DNA from: Dehalococcoidia bacterium
GTDB lineage: Bacteria; Chloroflexota; Dehalococcoidia; Lucifugimonadales; Lucifugimonadaceae
Reading direction: 5' to 3'
Length of the DNA stretch: 64,000 nucleotides
Assembly: GCA_014239735.1 (NCBI GenBank)
Contig: JAAZYI010000024.1
Span: 147,158 to 211,157 of the forward strand
Part shown: in pieces, positions 1-7,985 of the stretch
Layout of the letters: every line of letters begins with the position of its first letter
Numbering within the stretch: the first letter of the stretch is position 1
Notes under the pieces: generated by a model
Databases searched by the model: none
The model's input: only the letters and a program-made list of their open reading frames with translations
Told to the model about the DNA's origin: nothing
Made by a program: the position numbers and the translations under genes

Positions 1-765
1 AACCCTGAAACTAATATAAACCAAACTATTTATAATGGAATTTTTGTTGGCGGTTTTTCTAAAAATTCTTTTGGAGGGCTAACATTAGGAACATGGAATG
101 GTGTTCTTCTATGGGAATCTGAAAGAAAAAAAAGGTGGATTCATCAAGGAATTTATAAAGGAGAAAAACTACAATTTAATGATTGCATTGCAGCGCCAGA
201 TGGTTCTTTTTTAGCTGGAACTTTTTATCCTTACCAAATTCATGGCTTTGAAAAATTAGGTAAATTATATCGTTTCTATCCTAATGGAAATATTGATATT
301 GTATCTGAAAATCATGGTTGCTCGAACGGCATGGGATTTTCACCTGACTTAGAATATTTCTACCATTCTGACCCAAGTAAAAAATCTATTGTGAGGCACA
401 AATATGATAGTTCTACCCATGAAATTGGTCCTGCTGAAGAGTGGTTTATTCACGATAGAGATGGCTCTCCGGATGGCATGACTGTTGATTCTGAAGGCTA
501 CGTTTGGTCCGCATTATGGGGAGGCTCTGGTGTTATAAAAATTGATCCTGATGCTAATGTTGTAGATAAAATCAACGTGGATGCTTACCAAACATCAAGT
601 TGTATGTTTGGCGGTAAAGATTTAACTGACTTATATATTACTTCTGCAGGAACTCCTGATTCTTTAGCCAACGTTAAGTCTGGAACCTATTTAGGGGGAT
701 CTTTATTTAAGGCTGAAACTAACTCGGTTGGTAAAATTGAATTTGAAACAAATTTTGAATTTTAA
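1..765 (+). CDS. SMP-30/gluconolactonase-like protein, 5' end cut by window edge
   Basis: The reading frame is open from base 1, so the gene begins outside the window; about 254 codons are visible. The visible part has the repeated beta-propeller pattern of the SMP-30/regucalcin/gluconolactonase family: FNDCIAAPDG, then SNGMGFSPD, then SPDGMTVDSEGYVWSALWGG, and near the end CMFGGKDLTDLYIT. In this family the Asn and Asp residues of these segments bind a divalent metal, and members hydrolyse sugar lactones to sugar acids. The internal ATG at 331 lies in the middle of the propeller and is not the start. The stop overlaps the stop of the convergent DUF502 gene. An L-fuconate dehydratase-like gene lies 1.4 kb downstream, so a lactone-to-acid step is plausible; the actual substrate is unknown. 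Confidence 0.85.
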   Translation, partial: NPETNINQTIYNGIFVGGFSKNSFGGLTLGTWNGVLLWESERKKRWIHQGIYKGEKLQFNDCIAAPDGSFLAGTFYPYQIHGFEKLGKLYRFYPNGNIDIVSENHGCSNGMGFSPDLEYFYHSDPSKKSIVRHKYDSSTHEIGPAEEWFIHDRDGSPDGMTVDSEGYVWSALWGGSGVIKIDPDANVVDKINVDAYQTSSCMFGGKDLTDLYITSAGTPDSLANVKSGTYLGGSLFKAETNSVGKIEFETNFEF

Positions 766-1430
766 TTAGACTCATCTATCTGCTCTCTTCCGGCCCAATC
801 AATATACCCTGGACTGCCTATTCCTCCGCCAATAATAAACTTCATTGCTTTATCTGCAGAAATGTCTAAATATCTTATTTTATCTGTAGGTATAATTACC
901 ATCCAGCCAGTATTTGGAACAGGAGTTGAAGGCATGTACACAATCCCGTGTTTTTTTTCATTTTCAAAATCAACAATCTTTGTTAAAAAACCAATGGTCC
1001 ATACTCCATCTTTTGGGTACTCAATGGCCACTACAGTTCCAAAATTACCATCACCTGAACCTCTAAAAGCGCCCGCTATTTCTTTGGATGTAGTATATGT
1101 CGCACCAACTACAGGTATCTTTTTCAATATTGTTTCAATCCAGCCAAAACGCCTTCTCGCTGATGCATAATTTGCAAAAATACCTAGCACCAAAACTATT
1201 ACAATTATTAAAATAAAGCTTATACCTGGAAGTGTCCTATTAAAAAATGTTTCAATATATGGCCTAAAAATCCCATCAATTAAATTGAAAGCGAATGTTA
1301 AAATAAAATATGTAACAGCTAGAGGGAAAAAAACAAAAATTCCTGTTACAAATCTTGTCCTAAACCAGTTTGCAATTTTCTTTCTTTTTCTTTCTTCAGA
1401 ATTATTTTCTTGAGATGGGTCCGTAGTCAT
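762..1430 (-). CDS. DUF502 family membrane protein
   Basis: This 222-residue protein has two strong membrane segments (about residues 28-52 and 70-90) separated by a short loop, then a soluble C-terminal half with the family motif MPSTPVPNTGWMVIIP. That architecture and motif are typical of DUF502 proteins, which are widespread in bacteria and have no firmly established biochemical role. The start at 1430 is an ATG followed by a polar, charged N-terminus. The gene is divergent from the lipoprotein at 1529 and convergent with the SMP-30 gene. No function is claimed. Confidence 0.85.
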   Translation of the reverse strand: MTTDPSQENNSEERKRKKIANWFRTRFVTGIFVFFPLAVTYFILTFAFNLIDGIFRPYIETFFNRTLPGISFILIIVIVLVLGIFANYASARRRFGWIETILKKIPVVGATYTTSKEIAGAFRGSGDGNFGTVVAIEYPKDGVWTIGFLTKIVDFENEKKHGIVYMPSTPVPNTGWMVIIPTDKIRYLDISADKAMKFIIGGGIGSPGYIDWAGREQIDESN

Positions 1431-1528
1431 ATAAATAATATAAAGTAAGTTTTTAAATTTTCATAGTCAAATTAGTAAGTTAGAAATAATATATGTACTA
1501 TAATTATTTAAATAACAAATTTATTACC

Positions 1529-2113
1529 ATGAGAACAATTAAATTTATATTATTAATTCTCTTATCAACTATGCTTTTCTTATTATTGGCTTGCGGATCG
1601 ATGCAAGACGAACTTCCTGGAGCCAATATTGAAAAAATATCAAACTCTGAGAAAAATCTTGCTCTTGATGATGTTACGGCAATAGGATTCAAAAAAAATA
1701 AAACTTACAAAGTAAAAGATATCCCTGAAGCCAAATCAGCTTATTATGGCTTTTTGAAAATTCCAAAAGAAAAAATAACAATTGATTACGAACTCAGGTT
1801 TTATGAAAATCAAGAAAAGGCTAAATCTATAGGAGTTGAGTGGGTAACAGAAAGAATTGGAAAAGACGCAATTTTAACTAAGGGGGATGCGACTTGGAAA
1901 GAAGGTGTTAGGGAAGCTAGGACTTGCGGAGGTGATTCAGGCCACGGGAAAGGCTACTCTTTAGTTGTTGCCTCATCAACTTGCAATCTTGCTAAATATT
2001 TTGATTATTTTATTTATGGAAATATGATCATTCTCTGCCAAGGAAAGGATATTGAGCAGTCATCCAATAATTGCAGATTAATTTTAAGCAAACTTGAACC
2101 AGATGGGGAGTAA
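1529..2113 (+). CDS. Small lipoprotein, family A (paralogue of genes at 17255, 28339 and 29067)
   Basis: This is a 194-residue predicted lipoprotein. An in-frame ATG exists at 1493, but starting at 1529 gives a clean signal peptide (MRT, then a hydrophobic stretch, then lipobox LLLAC), so I chose 1529. The mature part shares a pattern with three other proteins in this window: GFKKNKTYKVKDIPEAKSAYYGF, here read as a GFKK block followed by P-A-SAYYGF, then DYELRFYEN, an ALTxGDATWKEG-like block, FIYGNMIILC, and a final Cys before the C-terminal LILSKL. Four cysteines in the mature part could form two disulfides. A TATAAT lies at 1498-1503. I recognise no named family. It ends three bases before the fuconate dehydratase-like gene, suggesting co-transcription. 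A role at the outer face of the membrane is inferred only from the lipobox. Confidence 0.8.
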   Translation: MRTIKFILLILLSTMLFLLLACGSMQDELPGANIEKISNSEKNLALDDVTAIGFKKNKTYKVKDIPEAKSAYYGFLKIPKEKITIDYELRFYENQEKAKSIGVEWVTERIGKDAILTKGDATWKEGVREARTCGGDSGHGKGYSLVVASSTCNLAKYFDYFIYGNMIILCQGKDIEQSSNNCRLILSKLEPDGE

Positions 2114-2116
2114 AAA

Positions 2117-3445
2117 ATGACCTTAAATATAGTTAGTTCAAAGGTATCTGATATCAGGGTGCCTACATCTGATTCACTGCTAGGATCAGACCCATTTCAT
2201 AAAAAACCAAATTATTCTTGTGTATACACAACCATTGAGCTTTCTAATGGGGTTTCTGGAAACTCAGTTTGTTTTACATCTGGAGCAGGTAATGATTGGA
2301 TAGCTTATGGAGTTAAGGACGTATTAAAACTTCTAAAAAATTATGATTTCAATAAATTTATTGATAATCCAGGAAAATTATACAAAATGATCAACGATCA
2401 TCATCAATTAAGATGGCTTGCAGATGGAGTAAATAGAATGGCCCTTGGATGTGTCATGAATTCTATGTGGGATTGTTGGGCAAAAATTGAGAAAAAACCA
2501 CTATGGAAACTTTTAGTAGATTTAGAGCCTCAAACAATTATTAATTCTATAGATTGGCGATACTTAAAAGATGCAATCCTTCCTGAAGAAGCTATAGACA
2601 TATTGAATGAAAATTTGGCAAATCATGGCAATCTTGAAAAAACTCTCTCTGAATCTGGTCCCAAAGCTTATTCAACTGCAGGCTGGCTTGGCCTTACTGA
2701 TGAACAAATAAAAGACACTATAAATGAAATGAAGGTAGAAGGGTTTGATTGCTTTAAAATGAAAGTTGGGCAAGATATAAATCAGGACTTAGAGAGACTT
2801 TCTTTTATAAGAGATCAAATTGGGTATGATGCAAAATTAATGCTTGATTGCAACCAAGTATGGGGAGTCGATGAAGCAATTGAATGCATGAAGAAACTCG
2901 CAAAATTTAAACCTACATGGATAGAAGAGCCCACAGCTAGAGATGATGTTCAAGGGCATCTAAAAATTGCAAAAGCAATCGAGCCTCTAGGAATAAAAGT
3001 TGCTACTGGAGAACAAGTTCCATCTCCAGTAATTTTTAAACAGATGCTACAATCTGGAGCCATTGGTTTTTGCCAAATAGATGCAAGCAGGCTTGGAGGT
3101 GTAAATGATGTTATTGCGGTAATCTTGCTAGCAAAAAAATATAATGTGCCTGTATGTCCCCATGGGGGAGGAATAGGTTTATGCAACATGATTGTTCATT
3201 ATTCTTTGTGGGATCAAATCAAAGTTTCAAGTAATTCAGACAATCAACTAGTAGAATACCTGAATTTTCTTCAAGATGATGTGTTCATATCTCCAGCTTT
3301 AGTGAAAAATGGGCGCTATGTTACACCTAAAACATATGGATGGGGACTTGAAATGAAAAAAGATTTCTTTGAATCTCATATCTATCCTAGCGGAAGTATT
3401 TGGAAAGATCGAGTCGAATCTGGAAGCATTACATTTACTGCTTAG
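2117..3445 (+). CDS. L-fuconate dehydratase-like enolase superfamily enzyme
   Basis: This 442-residue protein matches the L-fuconate dehydratase branch of the enolase superfamily along its whole length, including the N-terminal DIRVPTSDSLLGSDP block, SIDWRYLKDA, AGWLGLTDEQ and the ICRLGGVN-like IDASRLGGVN block. The predicted active site is complete: KMK at 214-216, metal ligands Asp244, Glu270 and Glu299, and the Asp322/His349 dyad in CQIDASR and CPHGGG. The known reaction is dehydration of L-fuconate to 2-keto-3-deoxy-L-fuconate in non-phosphorylating fucose catabolism; related sugar acids are also possible. It directly follows a lipoprotein gene. Family assignment is firm; substrate is inferred. 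Confidence 0.88.
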   Translation: MTLNIVSSKVSDIRVPTSDSLLGSDPFHKKPNYSCVYTTIELSNGVSGNSVCFTSGAGNDWIAYGVKDVLKLLKNYDFNKFIDNPGKLYKMINDHHQLRWLADGVNRMALGCVMNSMWDCWAKIEKKPLWKLLVDLEPQTIINSIDWRYLKDAILPEEAIDILNENLANHGNLEKTLSESGPKAYSTAGWLGLTDEQIKDTINEMKVEGFDCFKMKVGQDINQDLERLSFIRDQIGYDAKLMLDCNQVWGVDEAIECMKKLAKFKPTWIEEPTARDDVQGHLKIAKAIEPLGIKVATGEQVPSPVIFKQMLQSGAIGFCQIDASRLGGVNDVIAVILLAKKYNVPVCPHGGGIGLCNMIVHYSLWDQIKVSSNSDNQLVEYLNFLQDDVFISPALVKNGRYVTPKTYGWGLEMKKDFFESHIYPSGSIWKDRVESGSITFTA

Positions 3446-3446
3446 A

Positions 3447-3605
3447 GTGCTATTTAAATCTAGAAATATTTTTTTTATTTTAGTAATGATTTTTGTTATT
3501 TCTTTTTTCATTTCTTCTATTTTTATAGATAATGATGGCCATGATAAAAAGGGCAAATCAAGTTTACCGGATTATGGAGAAGCCTACAGTGATCATGGAT
3601 TCTAA
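3447..3605 (+). CDS. Possible small single-span membrane peptide
   Basis: A GTG at 3447, just after the dehydratase stop, opens a 52-residue frame. It has a basic N-terminus (LFKSRN), one long hydrophobic span of about 22 residues, and a polar tail rich in Asp, Gly and Lys ending DYGEAYSDHGF. An alternative ATG at 3486 would start inside the span. The frame runs into the start of the next lipoprotein gene (stop at 3605, next ATG at 3595), as expected in a tight operon. There is no recognisable family, and the reading frame could be fortuitous. Confidence 0.35.
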   Translation: MLFKSRNIFFILVMIFVISFFISSIFIDNDGHDKKGKSSLPDYGEAYSDHGF

Positions 3606-3945
3606 AAATACCATAGCTCTTTTATCTGTTTTATTATTAATATCTTCATGCTCTACAAATAATGATTTGGAATATCAAACTAAACTAGAAAATTGTGTAT
3701 CTGCTCTTACAACTATAATACTTAGTCATAATCATGATGTGACAGCTTTAACTCCTAGGTCTATTAAAACATTACCTCCAAGAAATTATTATCCCGAATT
3801 TCCAGATCCTATGATGGAAGCAGATGCATATTGGAATCCTGGCGCAAAAAGGACATTTAAAATTATTGAAGAAAATTGTCCTGCAAAATATTATAATGAT
3901 AATGTCCTCCAAGAAAGTAAATCATTTATTAATTATGGAAACTAA
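3595..3945 (+). CDS. Small lipoprotein of unknown function
   Basis: Starting at the ATG at 3595 gives a 116-residue protein with a short signal peptide and a lipobox (LLLISSC), so the upstream in-frame ATGs from 3532 are probably not used. The mature part has two further cysteines (LENC and ENCPAKYY) and a Pro/Tyr-rich block, PPRNYYPEFPDP. It does not show the GFKK or YGNM motifs of the other lipoproteins in the window, so I treat it as unrelated. It overlaps the next gene by 11 bases. I recognise no family. Confidence 0.65.
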   Translation: MDSKNTIALLSVLLLISSCSTNNDLEYQTKLENCVSALTTIILSHNHDVTALTPRSIKTLPPRNYYPEFPDPMMEADAYWNPGAKRTFKIIEENCPAKYYNDNVLQESKSFINYGN

Positions 3946-4180
3946 AAAATTAAATCAAGAAATTCAAATACATATACTTAAAATGATTAATGATCAGTTT
4001 ATGTATTCTGAAGAAATAATAGAAAAATGTTTTCATATATATAAAGGTAAAATATCAACCCCTAACCCAAAACTTACTATAAAAAATCAGATTAAAATTC
4101 TATCTGATGAAAAATTAGTTGCTTACTACCATGGTTATAAAATAACACCTAGAGGCAAGACTTTATTGCTAGAATCCTGA
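3935..4180 (+). CDS. Small winged-helix-like protein
   Basis: The ATG at 3935 gives an 81-residue protein; the longer frame from 3824 lies inside the lipoprotein gene and is unlikely. The pattern of an N-terminal helix (EIQIHILKMINDQ), a middle helix pair with IKNQIKILSDEKLV, and the C-terminal YKITPRGKTLLLE resembles small winged-helix domains, where a TPxGxxLL wing-to-helix segment is common. It may bind DNA or act as a protein-protein module. It overlaps the upstream lipoprotein gene by 11 bases and converges on trhO. Confidence 0.55.
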   Translation: METKKLNQEIQIHILKMINDQFMYSEEIIEKCFHIYKGKISTPNPKLTIKNQIKILSDEKLVAYYHGYKITPRGKTLLLES

Positions 4181-5116
4181 TTCAAAATATTCGTCTGCTG
4201 AAACTTCTAAAAAAGAGTAATTTTTTCCTCTTATTCGTGCCAGATTAGTTTGTTTAGCTCTTTCCCTTAAGCCATTTTTTTTAGCCTCAGATGTTTTATT
4301 AAAACAATTTTTACATGAAACATCCTCTTCAAATAATTCTGACTCTCTGTCAATATCATTTATCGGGTTCCTGCACCCAGAACAAATTTTATATGTCCCT
4401 TCTTTAAGTCCCGTTTTAAGGGAAACTCTTCTGTCGAAAACAAAACATTCTCCATTCCATTTACTATTATCTTCATTAATTTTTTCTAGATAGCTTAAAA
4501 TTCCACCGTTAAGTTGATATACGTTTTTCATTCCTTGTCCAACAAGATAAGAACTAGCTTTTTCACAACGTATGCCTCCTGTACAAAACATAGCTACTTT
4601 TGTGTCTTTATTTTTCAATAATTTTTCTTCTGCATATTTTTTAAAGTCAATAAAACTTTTCGTGTCAGGGTTTTCAGCATTTTCAAAGGAACCCATTTCA
4701 ACCTCAAAATCATTTCTAACATCCACCAGTATTAATTCAGAGTCATCTATTAAATCATTCCAATCTCCTGCATCTATATATTTACCTCTATTTTTCATAA
4801 GATCTAAATCTTCTTTAAATGTAACTATCTCATTTTTAATTCTCACTTTTAATCTAGGGAAAGGTAAAAATTCAGCTGAAGATAATTTTTCATTTAAATT
4901 GTGATATCCAATTTCTTTAAAGTATAAAATCAACTTTGATATTGATTTTTCTGAGCCTGAAACAGTTCCATTAATACCTTCGCTAGACAAAAGTATGGTT
5001 CCTTTAATTTTTGAAAAAATGCATTTCTTTTTTAACAAGGACTCAACCTCGCATAAATCATTTCTTTCAATAAACTGGTAAAATGCTAACACTACAAATT
5101 TATTCAAATAATACAT
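4169..5116 (-). CDS. trhO: tRNA uridine(34) hydroxylase, rhodanese family
   Basis: This 315-residue protein has the full layout of the UPF0176/TrhO family. It has an N-terminal ferredoxin-like domain with KGTILLSSEGINGTVSGS, a central rhodanese domain with the diagnostic CTGGIRCEKAS (Cys178 and Cys184), and a cysteine-rich C-terminus (CSGCRNP, CKNCF) probably binding zinc. TrhO proteins use oxygen to hydroxylate U34 of tRNAs that read through wobble, a step toward 5-methoxy- or carboxymethoxyuridine. The ATG at 5116 is 8 bases from the divergent small membrane protein start. Assignment is firm. Confidence 0.92.
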   Translation of the reverse strand: MYYLNKFVVLAFYQFIERNDLCEVESLLKKKCIFSKIKGTILLSSEGINGTVSGSEKSISKLILYFKEIGYHNLNEKLSSAEFLPFPRLKVRIKNEIVTFKEDLDLMKNRGKYIDAGDWNDLIDDSELILVDVRNDFEVEMGSFENAENPDTKSFIDFKKYAEEKLLKNKDTKVAMFCTGGIRCEKASSYLVGQGMKNVYQLNGGILSYLEKINEDNSKWNGECFVFDRRVSLKTGLKEGTYKICSGCRNPINDIDRESELFEEDVSCKNCFNKTSEAKKNGLRERAKQTNLARIRGKNYSFLEVSADEYFESGF

Positions 5117-5124
5117 CCAATACT

Positions 5125-5310
5125 ATGTCATTAATAACTAAAATATTGATATTTATAACTATATCTTCCATGATGATATCAATTTCTCGCATTTTCAGGA
5201 AAGCTGAATATGGGGGAATTAATCAAGAGAAATCAATAAACTCATCAATATTATCTATCTCTTTTGTATTAATATTAGGATTAATTATAATAATGTTATC
5301 TAATTTTTAG
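5125..5310 (+). CDS. Small two-span membrane protein
   Basis: The ATG at 5125 gives 61 residues with two hydrophobic segments (about 4-22 and 40-58) joined by a polar loop containing RIFRKAEYGG and NQEKS. The in-frame ATG at 5083 would lie inside trhO on the other strand. The gene sits immediately upstream of the DinB-like gene (8 bases apart), and the DinB ribosome binding site begins inside this gap, so the two are probably one transcript. There is no recognisable family. Confidence 0.6.
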   Translation: MSLITKILIFITISSMMISISRIFRKAEYGGINQEKSINSSILSISFVLILGLIIIMLSNF

Positions 5311-5318
5311 GAGGAAAA

Positions 5319-5807
5319 ATGTCATCACATATAATAACTGGGTACTACAAATTATCTATAGATCAAATGGAGAATTATTATAAAGATTTGACCGATAATG
5401 ATATAAAAAAAATATTCCCTCCACTAAATTGCATTGGTTGGTTAATGGGTCATTCGTCCGTTTATAATTATGAGATAGCAAACAAAATTAAAGAAATTAA
5501 AATCCCTGATGAGGCAAATAAATACAGAAATGGGCAACCACATTCAACCCCAGACTTAAAAGATATTGTTAGCTTATGGGAAAATTCAGTTGAAACAGTA
5601 AAAAATTCACTAAAATTACTAACTGATGAAGATCTTTCATCGAAAATTACTTGGATTAAAGATGATGAAAAAATCAACTTTGGAACTGACATCTCTAGGA
5701 TGACTTTCCACTATTGGAATCATTTAGGAGAAATAGCGTCTGTGAGGCAATTAATAGGTAAGGATCCTGGAAATCCAGGCTACGGCTCATGGGATTGGAG
5801 ATATTAA
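5319..5807 (+). CDS. DinB-like / DUF664-type metal-binding four-helix protein
   Basis: This 162-residue protein has the DinB/YfiT-like pattern of a four-helix bundle with three histidines: His45 in WLMGHSS, and His131 and His135 in FHYWNHLGEIASVRQLIG. In this superfamily the three His bind a divalent metal. Many members act as thiol-dependent transferases or have unknown roles. A clear AGGAGG site sits 5 bases before the ATG, so the start is secure. A hairpin follows the stop. Substrate is unknown. Confidence 0.82.
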   Translation: MSSHIITGYYKLSIDQMENYYKDLTDNDIKKIFPPLNCIGWLMGHSSVYNYEIANKIKEIKIPDEANKYRNGQPHSTPDLKDIVSLWENSVETVKNSLKLLTDEDLSSKITWIKDDEKINFGTDISRMTFHYWNHLGEIASVRQLIGKDPGNPGYGSWDWRY

Positions 5808-5816
5808 TTTATTATA

Positions 5817-5850
5817 GATAAAAAATCTTCATTTTTTATCTTTATATTTT
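5817..5850. terminator. AT-only hairpin followed by T-rich run between convergent genes
   Basis: A perfect 10-bp stem (GATAAAAAAT at 5817-5826 and ATTTTTTATC at 5831-5840) with a CTTC loop is followed on the plus strand by TTTATATTTT. It lies between the DinB-like stop and the convergent lipoprotein stop, which falls inside the hairpin. The stem is all A-T except its ends, so strength is uncertain; it could serve both directions. Confidence 0.5.
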
Positions 5851-6380
5851 TCATTTAGTAAAATTATTAATTCTTTAAGCCTTTCAGCAGCTAAATCATT
5901 ATCTTCAGATCTTAAGGGCTCAAACATGAATAAGGCGTTCCCATCTATTTGAAAGACTGTATACAAAGGCTCTCTTCTAGGACATTCGCCTCTAAAAAGG
6001 GCAGCTCCTGAAAAACCTCTACATCCTGTTCTTTCAACTTTTGGTCCATAAAATGAACCTGAGTCTCCACTATCAGAGTCAGTTTTAGATTGTTGAATAA
6101 TTTCTGTCTGTTCTTGCCCAGCAATTTGTCCAAAATTATTAGCTAATTCAGATGTGCTATAAAGTATAATTGCTACTTCCCTGCCCTTTATATAACCCCA
6201 TCTAGAAAAATCAGCTTCTGGAAAGTTTGTTTCAAATCCACCTTTATTTTTCCATCCAATTAAGCTCAAATCGCTCTGTTCATATTTAAAGTTAGAATCT
6301 TCGGTTGCACCACATGAAATAAATATAACCGCAAGAAGGAAAATATTACGATGACAAAAACTTTTAATTTGATTTGACAT
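5829..6380 (-). CDS. Small lipoprotein, family B (paralogue of gene at 27717)
   Basis: This is a 183-residue predicted lipoprotein: an N-terminal hydrophobic segment ends in VIFISC, a lipobox. The mature part closely matches the protein at 27717: FPEADFSRWGYIKGREVAII, SELANNFGQIAGQEQTE, YGPKVERTGCRG, then CPRREPLYTVF and FMFEPLRSED. Two cysteines in the mature part are conserved between the copies. The order of blocks (P-A, WG-x-xKG, a paired-charge strand, G-x-x-G, Cys, then a Y-x-x-F-x-x-x-GN strand) parallels family A, so both families probably share a fold. It is divergent from the binding protein-like gene, with 30 bases between them. No function is known. Confidence 0.8.
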   Translation of the reverse strand: MSNQIKSFCHRNIFLLAVIFISCGATEDSNFKYEQSDLSLIGWKNKGGFETNFPEADFSRWGYIKGREVAIILYSTSELANNFGQIAGQEQTEIIQQSKTDSDSGDSGSFYGPKVERTGCRGFSGAALFRGECPRREPLYTVFQIDGNALFMFEPLRSEDNDLAAERLKELIILLNEKYKDKK

Positions 6381-6410
6381 AAGTTAATATCATACTCGCA
6401 TTTTTAGATT

Positions 6411-7367
6411 ATGAATAACGACAATGAAAACCCAATAAGGCTAATTGCATCTAGGCATTCAGCTTTCTATACCCCTTTATTGCTAACAATAGATTTAGGT
6501 TCATCTGACGCCAATTTTATGAAATCCTTATCCCGTGGATTTAACTGTAATTATTCCGTTGCTGAAAATAACCAAAATGTTTATGAAATGATAATGAACG
6601 ATGATATAGATATTGCTCAGTCATCAGTGTCTGGCAGTTGGAATAATAAATATTCTGAAAATATATTCCATTTTGCTGAAATAAATAAAACTGATGGTTT
6701 TTATTTAATAAGACGAGATGACGTGACAGATAAAGAATTCGAATGGAAAGATCTTATTGGGTCTACAGTGCTAGTTGATCACGCGAAACAGCCCAATTAT
6801 ATGTTTAAATATGCTTGCTATAAAAAAAATATTGAATATTCAGAAATAGATACTATTAATGCAGGATCTCCAGATGAAATGGTTAAAGCTTTTAGAGGTG
6901 GAGAGGGTGATTATATTCATCTACAATCTCCTGAGTCAATAGATCTTACTTATAATGTTTATGACGAAGAAGACAGTATAATTAGGCCAAAAGTGGGTGA
7001 AACGGTTGCCTCTATAGGCAAGGTTATAGGACCTCTTTCTTTTAGCACTTTAATATGCAAAAAGACATTTATGGAAACGCCTGCTTTTCATAAATTTATT
7101 GAAATATTCCACACAACTAAATTATATGCACAAACTGAAGATTCTTTAAAAATTGCTGAAATTACAAATGAATTCTTTCCTGACACAGAATTAGATTATC
7201 TTGATAAAACTATAAAAAATTATCAAAATTTAAATTGTTGGAATGGAGATTTTACTGTCTCTGAAAATCATTATGATAAAACATTAGAAATCTTTAGATT
7301 TAATGGCCTCGAAGGAATATTTCCATATTCTGATAATATTTTAAATTTTGGGTTAGAAAATAATTAG
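6411..7367 (+). CDS. Periplasmic-binding-fold protein, NMT1/THI5-like, without signal peptide
   Basis: The 318-residue product has the layout of ABC-type substrate-binding proteins of the NMT1/SsuA kind: an opening strand (IRLIASRHSAFYTPLLLTID), a segment with DIDIAQSSVSGSW typical of the ligand-cleft hinge, FEWKDLIGSTVLVDHAKQP, and SPDEMVKAFRGGEGDYIHLQSPE. No signal peptide or lipobox is visible at the N-terminus, and no permease or ATPase gene is adjacent, so it may be cytoplasmic or work as an enzyme or sensor. It is divergent from the family B lipoprotein. Family level is inferred from pattern only. Confidence 0.6.
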   Translation: MNNDNENPIRLIASRHSAFYTPLLLTIDLGSSDANFMKSLSRGFNCNYSVAENNQNVYEMIMNDDIDIAQSSVSGSWNNKYSENIFHFAEINKTDGFYLIRRDDVTDKEFEWKDLIGSTVLVDHAKQPNYMFKYACYKKNIEYSEIDTINAGSPDEMVKAFRGGEGDYIHLQSPESIDLTYNVYDEEDSIIRPKVGETVASIGKVIGPLSFSTLICKKTFMETPAFHKFIEIFHTTKLYAQTEDSLKIAEITNEFFPDTELDYLDKTIKNYQNLNCWNGDFTVSENHYDKTLEIFRFNGLEGIFPYSDNILNFGLENN

Positions 7368-7381
7368 CCTTACGCACCTTA

Positions 7382-7933
7382 TCAATTAACTAATTTAAGC
7401 AAGATTCCATATTTTGGATATTTATTTGACCACTCTTGTGTTTCTCTATCCCAAATCATAAAAAAGAAGTCAAAATCATAGTAGTTAGAATGCCTTTCAA
7501 AATCATAGTCAATTGCCAGAGTAAAGGTAGCTGTTTCTTTTAGCAGTATTCTCTTATTAAGCAAAAAGGTTTTAGAATCAGTTTCTCCAATTATTTCTTC
7601 CATCTTTATTGGAGCAGGATTAATATTAGCTGTAGTAACATCACTAACAATCTCAAACATTTGTTCTGGATTATCAATATAAAACTTTGTTCCAAATCTT
7701 ATATCAGACTCAAGAACAGCATCGATATCTATAATCTGACCTTCGACTCCTGAAAATCTATATTTATGGACTTCTTTCTTTTCAGAAAAATTATTTAACT
7801 GATTTATACCAATCTCAATTCCTCCTTTATATTCAATAATTGGAGTATTTCTTGGAGAAAAACCAGCATAAACCCATAGTAATATAGATCCAGCGATTGC
7901 CAATCCTAAAGCAGAGAATAAAAATATCCACAC
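7382..7933 (-). CDS. Membrane-anchored protein of unknown function
   Basis: This is a 183-residue protein starting at a GTG. One N-terminal membrane span (about residues 2-23) is followed by a long beta-rich, probably extracytoplasmic domain containing EYKGGIEIGI, a RFSGVEGQIIDIDAVLESD block, ILLKETATFTLAIDYD and a C-terminal FFFMIWDRETQEW. The GxIIDIDAVLES and TLAID pattern recalls beta-sandwich domains of secreted proteins, but I recognise no named family. It lies between the binding-fold protein (convergent) and the SDR gene. Confidence 0.6.
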   Translation of the reverse strand: MWIFLFSALGLAIAGSILLWVYAGFSPRNTPIIEYKGGIEIGINQLNNFSEKKEVHKYRFSGVEGQIIDIDAVLESDIRFGTKFYIDNPEQMFEIVSDVTTANINPAPIKMEEIIGETDSKTFLLNKRILLKETATFTLAIDYDFERHSNYYDFDFFFMIWDRETQEWSNKYPKYGILLKLVN

Positions 7934-7985
7934 AAAGAAAAATCATGGGGCATTCATTAATTCTTTTAAGGTTGTAAATCTTGCA

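Noticed and set aside
862..1170. Open frame on the plus strand inside the DUF502 gene
   Set aside because: The minus strand encodes the conserved DUF502 motif over the same bases.
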